Source: Cynocephalus volans
Taxonomy: Eukaryota > Chordata > Mammalia > Dermoptera > Cynocephalidae
NCBI RefSeq assembly: GCF_027409185.1
Contig: NC_084474.1
Coordinates: 94,703,505 to 94,767,504, forward strand
Direction of reading: 5' to 3'
Length of the DNA stretch: 64,000 nucleotides
Part shown: positions 1 to 11,150 of the stretch, piece by piece
Layout of the letters: every line of letters begins with the position of its first letter
Numbering within the stretch: position 1 is the stretch's first letter
Translations under genes and position numbers: made by a program
Notes under the pieces: model-generated
Told to the model about the DNA's origin: nothing
Database searches by the model: none
What the model saw: the letters and a program-made list of their open reading frames with translations, nothing else

Positions 1-149
1 CTGAATCACACCCACGGCCCTACAGACATTGTAGGGGCCCGAGATGTCCTCCCCACGCACAGAGCCCGGAGCGGCGTGAGAAGCCCCCCGGCTCCTGCTC
101 ACAGCCCTCACCCATAAGACCGGCGTTGGCGGTAGAGACTCCCCGGAGA

Positions 150-2560
150 TGCTCCCCGCCCCCCCAATTCGGACGGAGGGCTACCCTGGAGCCCCCCAAC
201 ACACACGCAAACGCCCGGGCTCGCTCCCTCCGTGTCTTCCTTCCCGCTCGGTCCGACAGGCCGCGCGCATAAGCCGCTCTGAACTTCGGGGCGGCCCTGC
301 GCCCTCTGCACGCGACGCGGCGGGGCCGGGCGCCGAGCACTCCCGGGTCTGCGTCCCCAGCGGACAGAGGCCGCCGGCCCTGCGCTGCCGCCGCGCTCGC
401 TCGGAGCCGCGCCGAGCTGCCTGGAGGAACTAGCACGGCCCCCGCCCCCTCCTGCGGGGCTGGGGGCTCCGGCCCCAGCTGGGAGCCTGTTCCCCGGTGT
501 CCGCGGCTCCCTGGGCAGGGCAGAGCGCGCCTCCGGCCGTGGGAGGGGGCGGCGGAGCTGACAATCGCCGCTGAGCGAGGCTGCCGGGAGGGCTCGTCGG
601 AGGCTGCGGCTGTGAGCCCGGGTCCCTCTGTCTGGCCGCGGCGGCTCCTGCTTGGTCACTGCCTGGCAGACCGGAGGGAGCGCCCAGCGGGGCACGCCGG
701 CACCGGGCCGCTGGGCACCTTACCCTTTCCACTTTTATCGTGGGCTTCCAAGTTTCTCGGAGCGCAGGACCCGGGCTGGGAGCGGATGAGTGCCAGCCCA
801 TCCGTCCTTCAGCAGCCTTCCCCTCCGCGAGCTCCCAGCACGTCCCATCACCCCCGGGTCTGGGGCGCAGATTCCTCAGCGGCAACTCCCGAGGAGTTGA
901 AAGGCATGGAGGCGTGTGGGTGGGCAGGGGGCGCGCACCCCCGCCCCGGAGGAGCCGCTTGGCTTACGTGTCCGGGAGGGGGCTGGGAGGTCTGCACTCC
1001 CCCCCATCCTCGGGACCCAAGGAGACCCTCGGTGCCCTCCCCCACAGACACACACACGCCCCCTCCGAGCTAGAGCCTCCGCGGGGACGGAGCTGCGGCC
1101 GCGCGGGCGGGGGTGGGGGGGCGCCGGAAGGGAGGCTGGGGGCTCTTTTCATATCTGGAGGGTGTTTGGGATCTGGGGAGGAGACTATATAACGTCTTCC
1201 AGAACCCTCAAGCCTTCCTTTCCTCTACGGCCCCCACAGCCGATCAAGCAGCCAGGGAGGTCAAGGGGGGAGCCGCTCCCTTCCGGACCGCGGGCGACCG
1301 CGAAACTCTGCGCCTGGACGCCCGGGTGCCGCCGGGGCCGGCTTTGAGTACCCGAGCAAGGTCACAGACGCACGAGGGGCGGGGGGTCCTGGGCGCGGCC
1401 CCGCCCGCGCAGAGTGCGGGCCCTGGAAGGGTGGGCCCCCCGCGGAGGCTGCCCCGCGCGCCCGCCGCCCGCGCCCGGTCCCCGGAGACGGACATTGCGC
1501 GCGGTCGGGGATCCCGGAGCGCCGGGCACCCCGCGCCCTCCCTCTCAGATCGCTCGCTGCTCCTGGGCGCTGCTTTCAGACTTGTTGCGCCTCGATCTGG
1601 GGGCGGGAGGCCGGCCCAGGAGCCCCGGAGCACGGGCGGCTAGGGGCCGAGTCCCGAGGCCTGGGGATGCGCCAGGGCGGCGCGCGGCTCCGCGGGTGGG
1701 CGCTGCGCCGGGGGCGCGAGCGGGGAGTTTGCCGCCTCCGATCCGGGAGAAGGGCGCTTGTCCCCGGCGCGGGGGCGGAGAGGGGGCGATTCGTCGCCTC
1801 AGCATCGCGCCATACTCCTCCGGATCTCGGGCCGGGGAGGGGACGCAGCCAACTTGCGGAGCTCTCCAAGTCCCTTCCCTTGCCCGTAGGCTCTGGCCCC
1901 TCTCGGGCCTCGGTGGCTGTGTCCGAGAAGTGGGGGCGCGGGTTATGGGCCCCGAGCCCGTGCAGCCCCGACCCTCCGCTCTCGTCCCGAGATCCAACGT
2001 GCGGGGTCCGCAGCGAGCTGGGTCTGCGGCGTCCGGGCGGGCCGAGTCCCGAGGCAGCTCCACGCCTGCGGACACGCAGCCGTGGGGACGGGCAGGGCCG
2101 GACGAGCGGCCAGGGCCCGGGCAGCCTTCTGCGGCGCCCTCGCCCCCTGACCGGCCCGCCTGGACCGGACTGGCCTCCCCGAGTTGGTCTTGGGGGCGGC
2201 CCCGGAGCCCGTCCCCTGAGGACGCCTCGGGGGCACCAGGCCCAGGCGCGGGCTCGGGGCTGCGGTGGCGGAGAGCGGAGGGCCGGGCGCACCGCCTTGG
2301 ACGGCCGAGAGAGGGCGCCCGCGCCGCGTCCGCGCTGGCCCTGCCCGCCCCTTCCGTCTTCTCCGCCGCCCGCCCGCGGCTCAGGCCCCATCTTGGGCAG
2401 CCCCCGGCCGCCCCCGCCCCGCCCTCTCTCTCGTCCCTTCGCTCCCGCCGCCAGGCCCGGTGACGCGCGTCGTCTCTCAGCCCGCGCCCCCGTCTCTTGC
2501 CTCGCCTCTCCCCAAACTCGCCAGCGCCTGGTTCCCCGTGCACTGTGCACAGGCGTGAGC
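150..2560 (+). promoter_or_regulatory. CpG island, probable main ADGRB1 promoter and non-coding exon 1 region
   Basis: This stretch is very GC-rich and dense in CpG, with many GC-box-like runs, and ends abruptly near 2,560 where TG repeats begin. It lies about 11-13 kb upstream of the start-codon exon on the same strand. ADGRB1 is known to have a non-coding first exon far upstream of the exon with the ATG, so this is the best candidate promoter. Long open frames here exist on both strands only because the GC content makes stops rare; none resembles a known protein. I could not fix the transcription start or the exon 1 donor. Confidence 0.75.
1186..1193 (+). promoter_or_regulatory. TATA-box-like element inside the CpG island
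   Basis: The octamer TATATAAC sits in an otherwise GC-rich context. It would place initiation near 1,215-1,225, in a pyrimidine-rich stretch. Use of this element is inference. Confidence 0.35.
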
Positions 2561-2650
2561 GAGCGTGTTTGTGTGCGTGTGTACACGTGTGTCACGCATG
2601 CACGTGCGTGTCCGTCCGACAGGCCACGGGCATGTGTGTGCAGGCATGCA
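2551..2650. repeat. TG-rich simple repeat at the CpG island edge
   Basis: Interrupted GTGTGCGTG and CACGCATGCACG stretches of alternating purine and pyrimidine mark the downstream edge of the CpG island. Confidence 0.7.
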
Positions 2651-3603
2651 GACTTCCACAAGTGTGCGCGCGGCGCGGCGTGGGGCTTATGTGAGTGTGC
2701 ACCCTGAATGGCAGGATTTAGGCAAACCACGTTTTGCCGTTGGTGGCGGGCAGGTCCCGTGTCTGCGCTGTGTGCAGGAGGTGGACCCCTGGGAGAAGAG
2801 CTCTTAGCCGTGCCCCGCCCCAGTGAAGACTCTGAACCTGGAGAGTTCTGTTAACCCCATCCACGCAAGCACGCCCCTCTGCAGGTGTCCTCTGGACCCC
2901 TCTGGCCTCCAGCTGCGCCATCCGGCAGAGCTGGTGTCTGGATAGACACGCACAGGGCCCGGCACCCTTGTGGAAGTACGGCAGTGGGCGAGGTGGAGGT
3001 CGTGGTCGGTCTACACTCCACTCCCGCAAGTGCTGAGGCTGCTGGAAACATGGGAGGAAAGACGCTGACAAGCTCCGTGAATGGGGCTTTGGGGAGTGGG
3101 AGACAGTGGTGGCCTGCAGGAGCTCAGAGGTGGGGCTCCCCCCCCTAGGCTTGCAAACGGAAGCAGCCGCTAAACCTGGCACCCCACGGAAGGAGAGGGG
3201 ATGTGAGTGGTGAAAGAGTCAGAAGGTTCTGGGCAGAGGGAACAGCCGTGCGGAGGCCCTGGGGCAGGTGAAGGTGCAGAGGTGAGGAACAGACAGGGTG
3301 AATGGCAGGACGGGCTTCCTGGGGGCAGGCCCAGACCTCGGCGCCCTGCAGGCCTCAGCCTCTTCCTGGGAGCCGTGGGGATCCACTGGAGGGTCTTAAA
3401 CAGGGATGGTGACTTGGCCTATGGGTCATGCCAAAAAGGTGGTGGGCGCTCCTTTGGGCAGCTGAATCACAGGGGGACCAGTCAAGAGGCAAAATGCACG
3501 GCCAGTTGTGTGGGGCTGCCCACACCTACAGCTGCCCCACACAGGAGACAGGTGCATGCTCATCACAACAGGACAGCAGCTGGTCCTGACATGACCCAAG
3601 GCC

Positions 3604-3830
3604 TACACACACACATACACACATGCCAGCGTGCAGCATAAACACACACACGACACAAGCTCATGAGGCCCACAGAGGAGAGAGGCACACAGAACGCCAC
3701 CGTGCCACTGCCCTACAATCTGCCCAGCTGTGGGCTCACGAGGACTTGTGCCAGCACAAACACACAGTGGTCTGCACACACAGGTGCACACACATCCATG
3801 TTCGTGTGTGCATGTTCTCACACACACAGG
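3604..3830. repeat. CA-rich simple repeat
   Basis: Interrupted CACACA runs recur through this stretch, with no conserved coding frame. Confidence 0.65.
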
Positions 3831-4679
3831 GAGGGAGTGTGGGTACAGACGTACAGACCGCACATCCCAGGGACACACGTGTGATGTTCACATCCTGGGA
3901 CATGGCATGTCACTCAGCCTGAGAATATCAGGACAGGAAGGACACAGAAGAACCCCTCACCCGCCCACTGTCCATGCGTCTGCACAGCTACAGGGTGGGG
4001 GCACGGACACGAAGCCCCCCTGCAGGGGGCACTTGGCAGGAGGACCCAGCGGGGTGCAGAGCCCTGTGCTCGGATCTCTGCCGCGAGCTCTCCTATGACT
4101 TTCAGCTGGTCCCTGCACCTCAGTTTCACCTGAGTGGTGGGGCAAATGTCTCCTGCCTCACAGACTAAGGTGAGGATTCGCCCTCAGGAGACAAAGTCCA
4201 TACATGCTGTGGAGGGGACGCCGCCATGTCCTTACCCCCCTTCCCTCCCCTCTCTTTGTTTATATTGACTCCTTTTTATTAATTGAGAAAGTAACGAAAA
4301 TTGAGATCAGTACCAAAGGACTAGGCTTCAAAGGGAGTCTCCTTCCTACTGCAGACCCCTGTCCTCCCATCCCTGTGTCACCCGTTATGGGTCTCTGTTG
4401 TCCTTCCAGAAAGTTCTGTGCCTCTGCAAGCACAACCATGTGCATGTTTATCCTGTAAATGGTTTAGATGACAGGAGTGTTCTGTGTACACCACGGGCAC
4501 CTGGACCCCTGCCTCCCCACAGCTGGGGGCCAGGCCTGTGACAAGTGTTTGTTCCTGGCACTGGCCTGCACTCACCTGGATGGACCCTGCGTTGACCTCT
4601 GTGCCCTCCCTCCCTCCTTCCTTCCTTCTCTGCACAGCTGCTTCCACCACACAAGCACGCACACTCACAGCCACCCGTG

Positions 4680-4850
4680 CCCTGCCTGTCATCACCCCAT
4701 GCTCATTGCTGTAACCACCCCACTACTGCTCCTGCCCTCATTGCCCCCACCTACCATCACCCCCACCCCACCATGCCCCTACCTCCCTACCCCCTGCCAT
4801 GCCCCACCCCATCACCCCACCCCCATGCCCCCATCCCGTGGCCTTGGGCT
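4680..4850. repeat. C-rich low-complexity stretch (CACCCC / CCATG type)
   Basis: Short CACCCC, CCCCAC and CCCATG words repeat irregularly here. One strand is nearly free of G. Confidence 0.6.
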
Positions 4851-5689
4851 TCTCAGTCTGTTTCAGGCTAGGTCAGAGGAGGATGCTGACAAGGCCTCCC
4901 CGCATCACCACGTCCCTGCACTTCCTTGGGGAGGAGCGCACAGCAGGCTGTTCCCCTGCGGCCCCCAGGTCCCCTCTGGCCCACAGCAGCCAGAGGCTGG
5001 GAGGGTCCTCTGGCAGGGGGACCAGATTCCTTGGAGTGGGAGATGGGGTGGACTGTGAGATGAGACCAGGCTGAGGGCAGGAAGGTGCGGGATGTTCCCC
5101 TGCAGGAGGGCCCAGCCTCCATCCCTGGGCCGGTTCTGGGGTGCTGAGGCGTGGAAGTGCGGGGTCTCTGAAGGGAGAGAAAGGCAGAGGAAAGGCCAGG
5201 GAGCCAAGAACCTGAGGGTCATAGTGCAGAGGCAGCCTGGGCCCACGCCACTGAATTTGACACACCTGGATGGGGCAGTTAGGGAGGGAGCCGCATAAAG
5301 CGCCTGTCCCACCCTGTAATGTCCCTGCCCTCCACTCTGGGGCTGCCCCCTTCCCAGGCCCCAGTACAGGCGCCAGGCCTGGGAGTCATGCAGGTTTGAA
5401 TTTCACCCCCTGCTCCTTGGCAAGGCGACTTTGGCCCAGCCGCCTCCGAGGCTGTTCGCATGTCCATGACGGGAGGGTGGGGTGTTCCTGCCTGCCTTGC
5501 CCCTCCAGTGCCAGTGCCAGTGCCAATGCCAAGCCCAGGCCTCGAGTCCAGTCCTCAAGCCCGGTCCTCGCGGCGGCTCCTCCAGAAGCCCTGCTCCCCA
5601 CCAGGACACATGCGGACTCACGGATGTGCACATGCTCCCCTTGCACATGCAGCTGCTGGCGACTCCCTCACGTGCTGCACTGTGCACTG

Positions 5690-5900
5690 TGTGCACACGC
5701 ACTGGCTCACACATGCACACACGCCGCACACACACAACACTCACACGCTGTGTGCACACACTTGCAACTCTCTCACAACTAGCTCACAGGTGGACATGCA
5801 CACATTGTGTGTGCATGCTCACATCGCACCACCTGCACGCACCCCTCCCACACTGCATGCACACATGTGTACATACATACAGCTCGCACACACGGCCACA
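5690..5900. repeat. CA-rich simple repeat
   Basis: Interrupted CACACA, CACACG and TGCACACA units occur throughout. The stretch resembles the larger array at 9.1-9.7 kb. Confidence 0.65.
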
Positions 5901-6539
5901 CGCACATCCTGGAGCGCCTCTGTGCCCGGCCTGCCCCACCTGCAGGACACATCCACTCTCCCCAAGAGGCTCAACCCGGGCCGCAGCTGCTCCTGCCTGT
6001 TTCCACACAACTCCTCGCTGCCTTGGGCATTGGTGTAGGCCTGGGTAGGGACCTGCTCCCCAGGGCGCAGCCTTCCCCTTGGGAGCCTCAGTTCCCTGTC
6101 ATATCACCGGTTTGCACCCAATGCCTGCCCTGTCTCTGTCTTGGGACAGATGGTCAGTCCTGCTGCAACAGCTGGCGCGATCGGGTCAGGTACGGGGGGG
6201 AGGAGTTGGAGCCAGGAGACCTGCCACACGGTATCCAGGCGCAGCGCCAGCCTCCTGCGCTCCTGCCCTATGCGCACTGCCAGGAGCTCTGCCATCCCCA
6301 GTGACGGGCTCACCCCCAGCCAGGCAGCCCTGCCCTCTAGGGACAGTTAGTGCATGAGGCTACCATCCTCACTCTGGCCTTATGCCTGTCCCGGGATGTC
6401 CCTGGGACCTCAGCATAGCAGAGCAGGGGTACAGTGTGAGCACAGGCCGGGAGCTAGAGCACTGAGGGCATCTTTAGGGCCCGCAGGTGGTCTGGGGCAG
6501 TGGGGTGGGATGAGGGGCGACACAGCCTGTCCCTTCCTC

Positions 6540-6640
6540 CAGAGTTACCTGGGGGAGTGGCTTAGGCTTTCTGGGCCTCAGTCTCCACATCTGTAAAGTG
6601 GAGATGACAGTAGCCCTTCCCTGCGCACTGGGGCAGAGCC
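6540..6640 (+). repeat. MIR SINE fragment
   Basis: It contains the MIR core-type sequence GGGCCTCAGTCTCCACATCT followed by a GTAAAGTGG-like continuation, in sense orientation. Confidence 0.7.
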
Positions 6641-9055
6641 CAGCACAGAACACACCCCCTGCCTCAGCCCCTAGCAGGGCAACCCTCGGAGGGGTGCCGT
6701 TCTCCTCCTGGTAGGCTCTGCCTGGCCTCCAGCCAGGTTCCTCGGGTGGCCACTGTGCCCAGGCAAGCGGGCAGACAGAGGACGGAGGCTTCTGGAGGGC
6801 TGGGACTGGCAGATATGAGCTGGTGGGCTCCCACATCTGTCTGGAGCTCACCCCTCAAGGGGCCTGATTTGCTGGTCACCCTGCCCTGCCCTGTGGGGGT
6901 CTCACTGGTCTGCCCCAATCCCGCCTCTTTGCTGTGGTTCCTTGAGGGCAGGCCCAGGCGCCCTGCAGGTCTGCCAGCAGGGCCTCGTTGTCACAGCTGG
7001 CGGGGGCAGATGGTGGCACGGGCCGGGAGGCAGGCTCTCCTAGTATACCCACCTCAGCTTGGCGCTTGTGGAGAGGGGCCTGTTCTGGACCTCTTGTCCC
7101 CTCTCTGTGGCTCTGAGTCTTGAGACATGCAAACAGGTAGTGCCAGGCCCTGACCAGCCACTGGGGCACAGCCCACAGGCAGGTGACAGTGCTGCCTCTG
7201 CCTTGGGGGGCCCCTGCCTGAGAGGCCCATGGAAGGGGCATGGGGCGCTCTGGGTGGGGAGGGGGCCACCCGCCTGCCTCCCAGCCCCCAGGGCTGTCCT
7301 CAGTTGCCAGGGGTGCCCATTGCCCCTCCCCCACTGCAGCCTTTGCTCAGGACACAGGCGGGCACTGTTCCGAAGGCCGACAGGACAACAGAGTGCCCTT
7401 TGTTGCTGATGTCTGGGGATGCCATTGGCGGCTTGGGGTGGGTGGGGAGGGGACGCAGGAGGCCTGGGCCTGGGGTCGGGTCTATCAGTGTGGACTGGGC
7501 CCAGGGCGGGGGCGGGGGGAGGGGGAGGGTCAGGACAGACTGAGGCTGGAGGATCACAGAGCCCTAGTGGCTGAGAGAGAAAGGTCCCTGATGAGTGTCC
7601 CACCTCTCGTGCTGTGGTGGGGAAACTGAGTCGGCTCAGGGCGTGATTAGAACCCAGGTCTGATTGCTGGGGTATGGGTGTGTGTAGGGTTTGCGCATGT
7701 GTGGACCGTCCCTGGGATGATGGTGGGAGGTAGATGCGGCGTCGGTCATCTGAGGGTGTCCCATGATGTGGGTAATACGGCTCCGGCCTCATGCAGGTGC
7801 TGTGCGATTTCACCTGTTCCCGGCCTATGGCTGGTGCTCAGTGAACCCAGTCATTGGTACCCTTTTCTCCTGGCAGTGGCTCCCAGCAGGGCTGGCTCCT
7901 GCTGTCCAGCCTCTCTGGGTCCCCTCTCTCCCATCCCCGGTGGTCTTCACCCCATTGACCTGCTCAGAGACCTGCAACACTCCCTGCCCCAGCCCAAGAC
8001 CACCCTGCAGGCTCAGAGAGGCAGAGGTGCTCTGCCCCTAGGGCAGCTGGCCAGCCTCCTGGGCAGCAGAAGGGACGGGACTAAATACCAGGAAGAACTT
8101 CCTGGCAGCAAGGGCAGTTTGACCGTGGAGAAGGTGATGGGAGAGGCAGGCCCTGCGGGGGCTTTGCCACTGATTGGTGACTGTCCTTACTGTCCTCGGG
8201 AACCCAAGAGGGAGCAGGTCTTGGGGGTTCCAATCACCAGGCTGGGATATGGGCATCCAATTTCCAGAGAAGAGGCCTGTGGTTTGGGGAACCAAGACCA
8301 TCGTCTGTTTCCCTGTGAGAGGGCTAGTGAGACTGGTGATTTAAATTGTGAACACTTAACAGGAGAAGTGACCGGCGACCATGCTGGACCAGCATGGATG
8401 ACCATGGGGGACCAGCGCCCAGGTGCCTCTTCCAGCCTGTCACCTTTGGCCTGGAGGCTTAGAGATTTCTGTGCCTGCAGTGGAGCCCGTGATAGGGTGG
8501 GCTCAGGAGTCAGCCAGGCCTGGGATGGCGTGGACAAAATGCTCCTTGTCTGCACCTTCGGGGTCCTTGACTGAGATATGGAGTGTACCTTTGGTGGGGT
8601 GAGGCTGAGAAGGTGCTGCTGGGGAAACCAAGGCACCCATCAGAAAAGCACAGACATGGAGTTGAGTGGTGCCAGGGCTCAGAGTCTGCCTAGTCCAATC
8701 CTCTGGGGTCCCCCAAGCACCTTCCAAAATGAGGGGAGAAAGTGTGAGCCTGCCCCAGGGAGCCTGGGGCTGAGGGTGCCCCTGTGCAGAAGCTGCAGTA
8801 GCTGCTAGGGTCTCCAGGCCTAGCCTCATTTTCTGAGGCCCCTGACCATGGGGGTCTTGCTAGCACAGCCCTCTGGCCTAGCCCTCCTCTCCCAGCCCTG
8901 GCCCTATGAGCTCAGGTCTCTGTCACCCCTTCCTGCCTGACCTCTGCAGGGAGATCCCTTCAGAGCCTTCTCACACCAAAGCAGGCCTAGGCAGGCAGAG
9001 GCTGAGCCTGGGCTCTCCTCCTGACACATGATCCTGTATAAATTGTGCCACAAGT

Positions 9056-9662
9056 GTGTGGAAACACACATGCATGTACACACACATGCACTCGTGCACA
9101 TGTGTGCACGTGCAGAAACATGTATGTGTGCACACATGCAGTCGCAGACACAGATACACATGCGTGTGCACTCACACACATGCACTCACGCACACAGGCA
9201 CATGTGTTCACATACAGAAACACGTATGTGCGTGCACACACACAGTCACAGACACAGATACACAAATGTGTGCATGCACACGCCTGCATGTGCATGCACA
9301 TGGACATGCACACAGGCACACATGTGTGCACACAGAGAAACATGTATGTGTGCATGCACTCAAACACATGCATACACACAAACATGCACACAGGCACACA
9401 TGTGTGCACACAAACACGTGTGCACACACATGCAGTCACAGACACATGCACGTGTGTGAACTCACGGGCACACACATGCATGCCCATGGACATGCATTCA
9501 TGCACACAGACACCTGTGTGCACACACAGAGACACGTATATGTGCACACATGCAGTCACACAGAGACATGTCTGTATGCACTTGGGCACACAAACATACA
9601 CATGCATGTGCACGCACACAAACATACACTCATAGACACAGACATACAAAATGCACTCTTGT

Positions 9663-9692
<30 letters not shown>
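9056..9692. repeat. CA/TG minisatellite, about 640 bp
   Basis: Irregular units built from ACACATGCA, TGTGTGCAC and CAGTCACAGACAC words end in a pure (AC)n run of about 14 units near 9,663-9,692. Open frames on both strands reflect the composition. Alternating purine-pyrimidine sequence makes Z-DNA formation possible. Confidence 0.85.
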
Positions 9693-9693
<1 letters not shown>

Positions 9694-10939
9694 CTCCCCC
9701 ATCTCAGCGAGGGCCACCGTCCCATCCCCCACTTACCCACTGGATGTCTCCTGTGACCCTCTTTTCCTGCTAACTGCCCTCCTGGGCTGGATGCCACACA
9801 GGTCTCCTCTGGCTTTCCCTGCCCGCGCTTGTCCTCAGCGGTCAGAGGTACCCCCAAATGAAAACTAGATCAGGCCCTGACCCCCACGCATACTCAGGAC
9901 CCCACCTAGGCGCTGCCCCCTCCAGGACACTACCCCTAGGTGCCAGGCAGAGTCAGCAGCCTCCCTTGTGTGCCCTATCCCGTCTAGCACTGATTGACTG
10001 GGAATGGGATGGACTTGACTGTCGGCCAACACCACGGCCATGTGACCTGGGCTGCAGAGCCTGACTCAGGCCAGGCACAGGGGGAGTCAGCCAGGCCTGG
10101 GCTGGCATGGAAAGTCACTCCTCGAGGTGGTCATGAGCAGGTGGGGGGCCAGTGCCCGCTGACAGACATAGGAGCCAGTTACACTGATGGCCTGGGCCTC
10201 CTGCCCAGCTCTGCCCTGTGGCTCAGCCAGAAAAGGCAGAGCTGGGCCAGTTTGTGGTTCTCAAACTCATGTTGGCTGGGATGGCCTTCCGGCCAACAGT
10301 GGCTTTCTCAACACCCAGGTTGTGGAGCAGCTCAAGTCAAAGATGTTCCAGGGAATGCTAGGGTGTCAAGAAGTGGCCCGAGCCCCTCTGCTTCCGCCCC
10401 CCATCCGACTCCCTGGTGGTCCTTGTGGGACTCCAGGACTCTAAGGAACCCTGTTTGAGAACCCCATGGATGGCCACTTCTAGGCTCTTTTCTGGCCCAG
10501 GAGTCTGTTGAGGGCTCACTGCAGAGCCCCAGGTGCCCAGGGAGGACCTGATCTGACCTACCCCTTACCTGTTACTCCTCCCTGCAGAGACCTCCTACCT
10601 CCTCAATATCCAGGCCAGAAATGTCCCTCTCCACATTCCCCATCCCCAGCTGGTGCTGGGGCCTCTCCCTTCTGCCTCCTGAGCATCCTCCCCTGCCTCC
10701 TTCCCCACGGTCACTCCTGGCCCCCCCATGCCTGCACCATCCCCCCCGGGGTGATCCCCCAGGGCTGCCAGGGTGGTCCTTCAGAGGGGTAGTTCTGACT
10801 GGGGTTCCGATTGGGTGACCCTCACTGCCACCCCTGGCCCACAGTGGGGGACACTGAGGATGGGCCTGGAACCCACAACGGGTGCTCAAGGAGTGGAGTA
10901 AGGTGGTGATAGTGAGGGGTGACCACCGATGCTTGGCTT

Positions 10940-10956
10940 GGCCAGCAGGGGGCCCT
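10940..10956 (+). promoter_or_regulatory. CTCF-like motif
   Basis: GGCCAGCAGGGGGCCCT closely matches the core of the known CTCF consensus (CCAGCAGGGGGCGC) in + orientation. Occupancy cannot be judged from sequence. Confidence 0.5.
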
Positions 10957-10974
10957 AGAACAGGGGATCTGGGG

Positions 10975-11150
10975 CAGTGCAGAGAGCACAGGCTTGGCCG
11001 CAGGCCTGGACTGGAGGCTCAGGAACTTGGCACCCCCTGTGAGGCCCTGCCAAGGCACGGCTCCTCTGTGGACCTCAGAGTACCCTGGGCATCTGCAGAA
11101 TGGAACCGTGACAGGGACTGCTGCCTCGAGGCAGTGCCTGGCACAAGGCA
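10975..11150 (+). repeat. MIR SINE fragment
   Basis: The segment runs from a GGGCAGTGCAGAGAGCACAG-type start through a CATCTGCAGAATGGAACC core to CAGTGCCTGGCACAAGG, in the order expected for MIR. Confidence 0.65.

Noticed and set aside
1414..2730. Long Arg/Pro/Gly/Ala-rich frames on both strands in the first CpG island (up to 384 codons)
   Set aside because: High GC content makes stops rare. Overlapping frames on both strands have the same composition, and no domain is recognisable.
9028..9868. Several frames rich in Cys/His/Val/Thr on both strands
   Set aside because: They come from the CA/TG minisatellite and are low complexity only.
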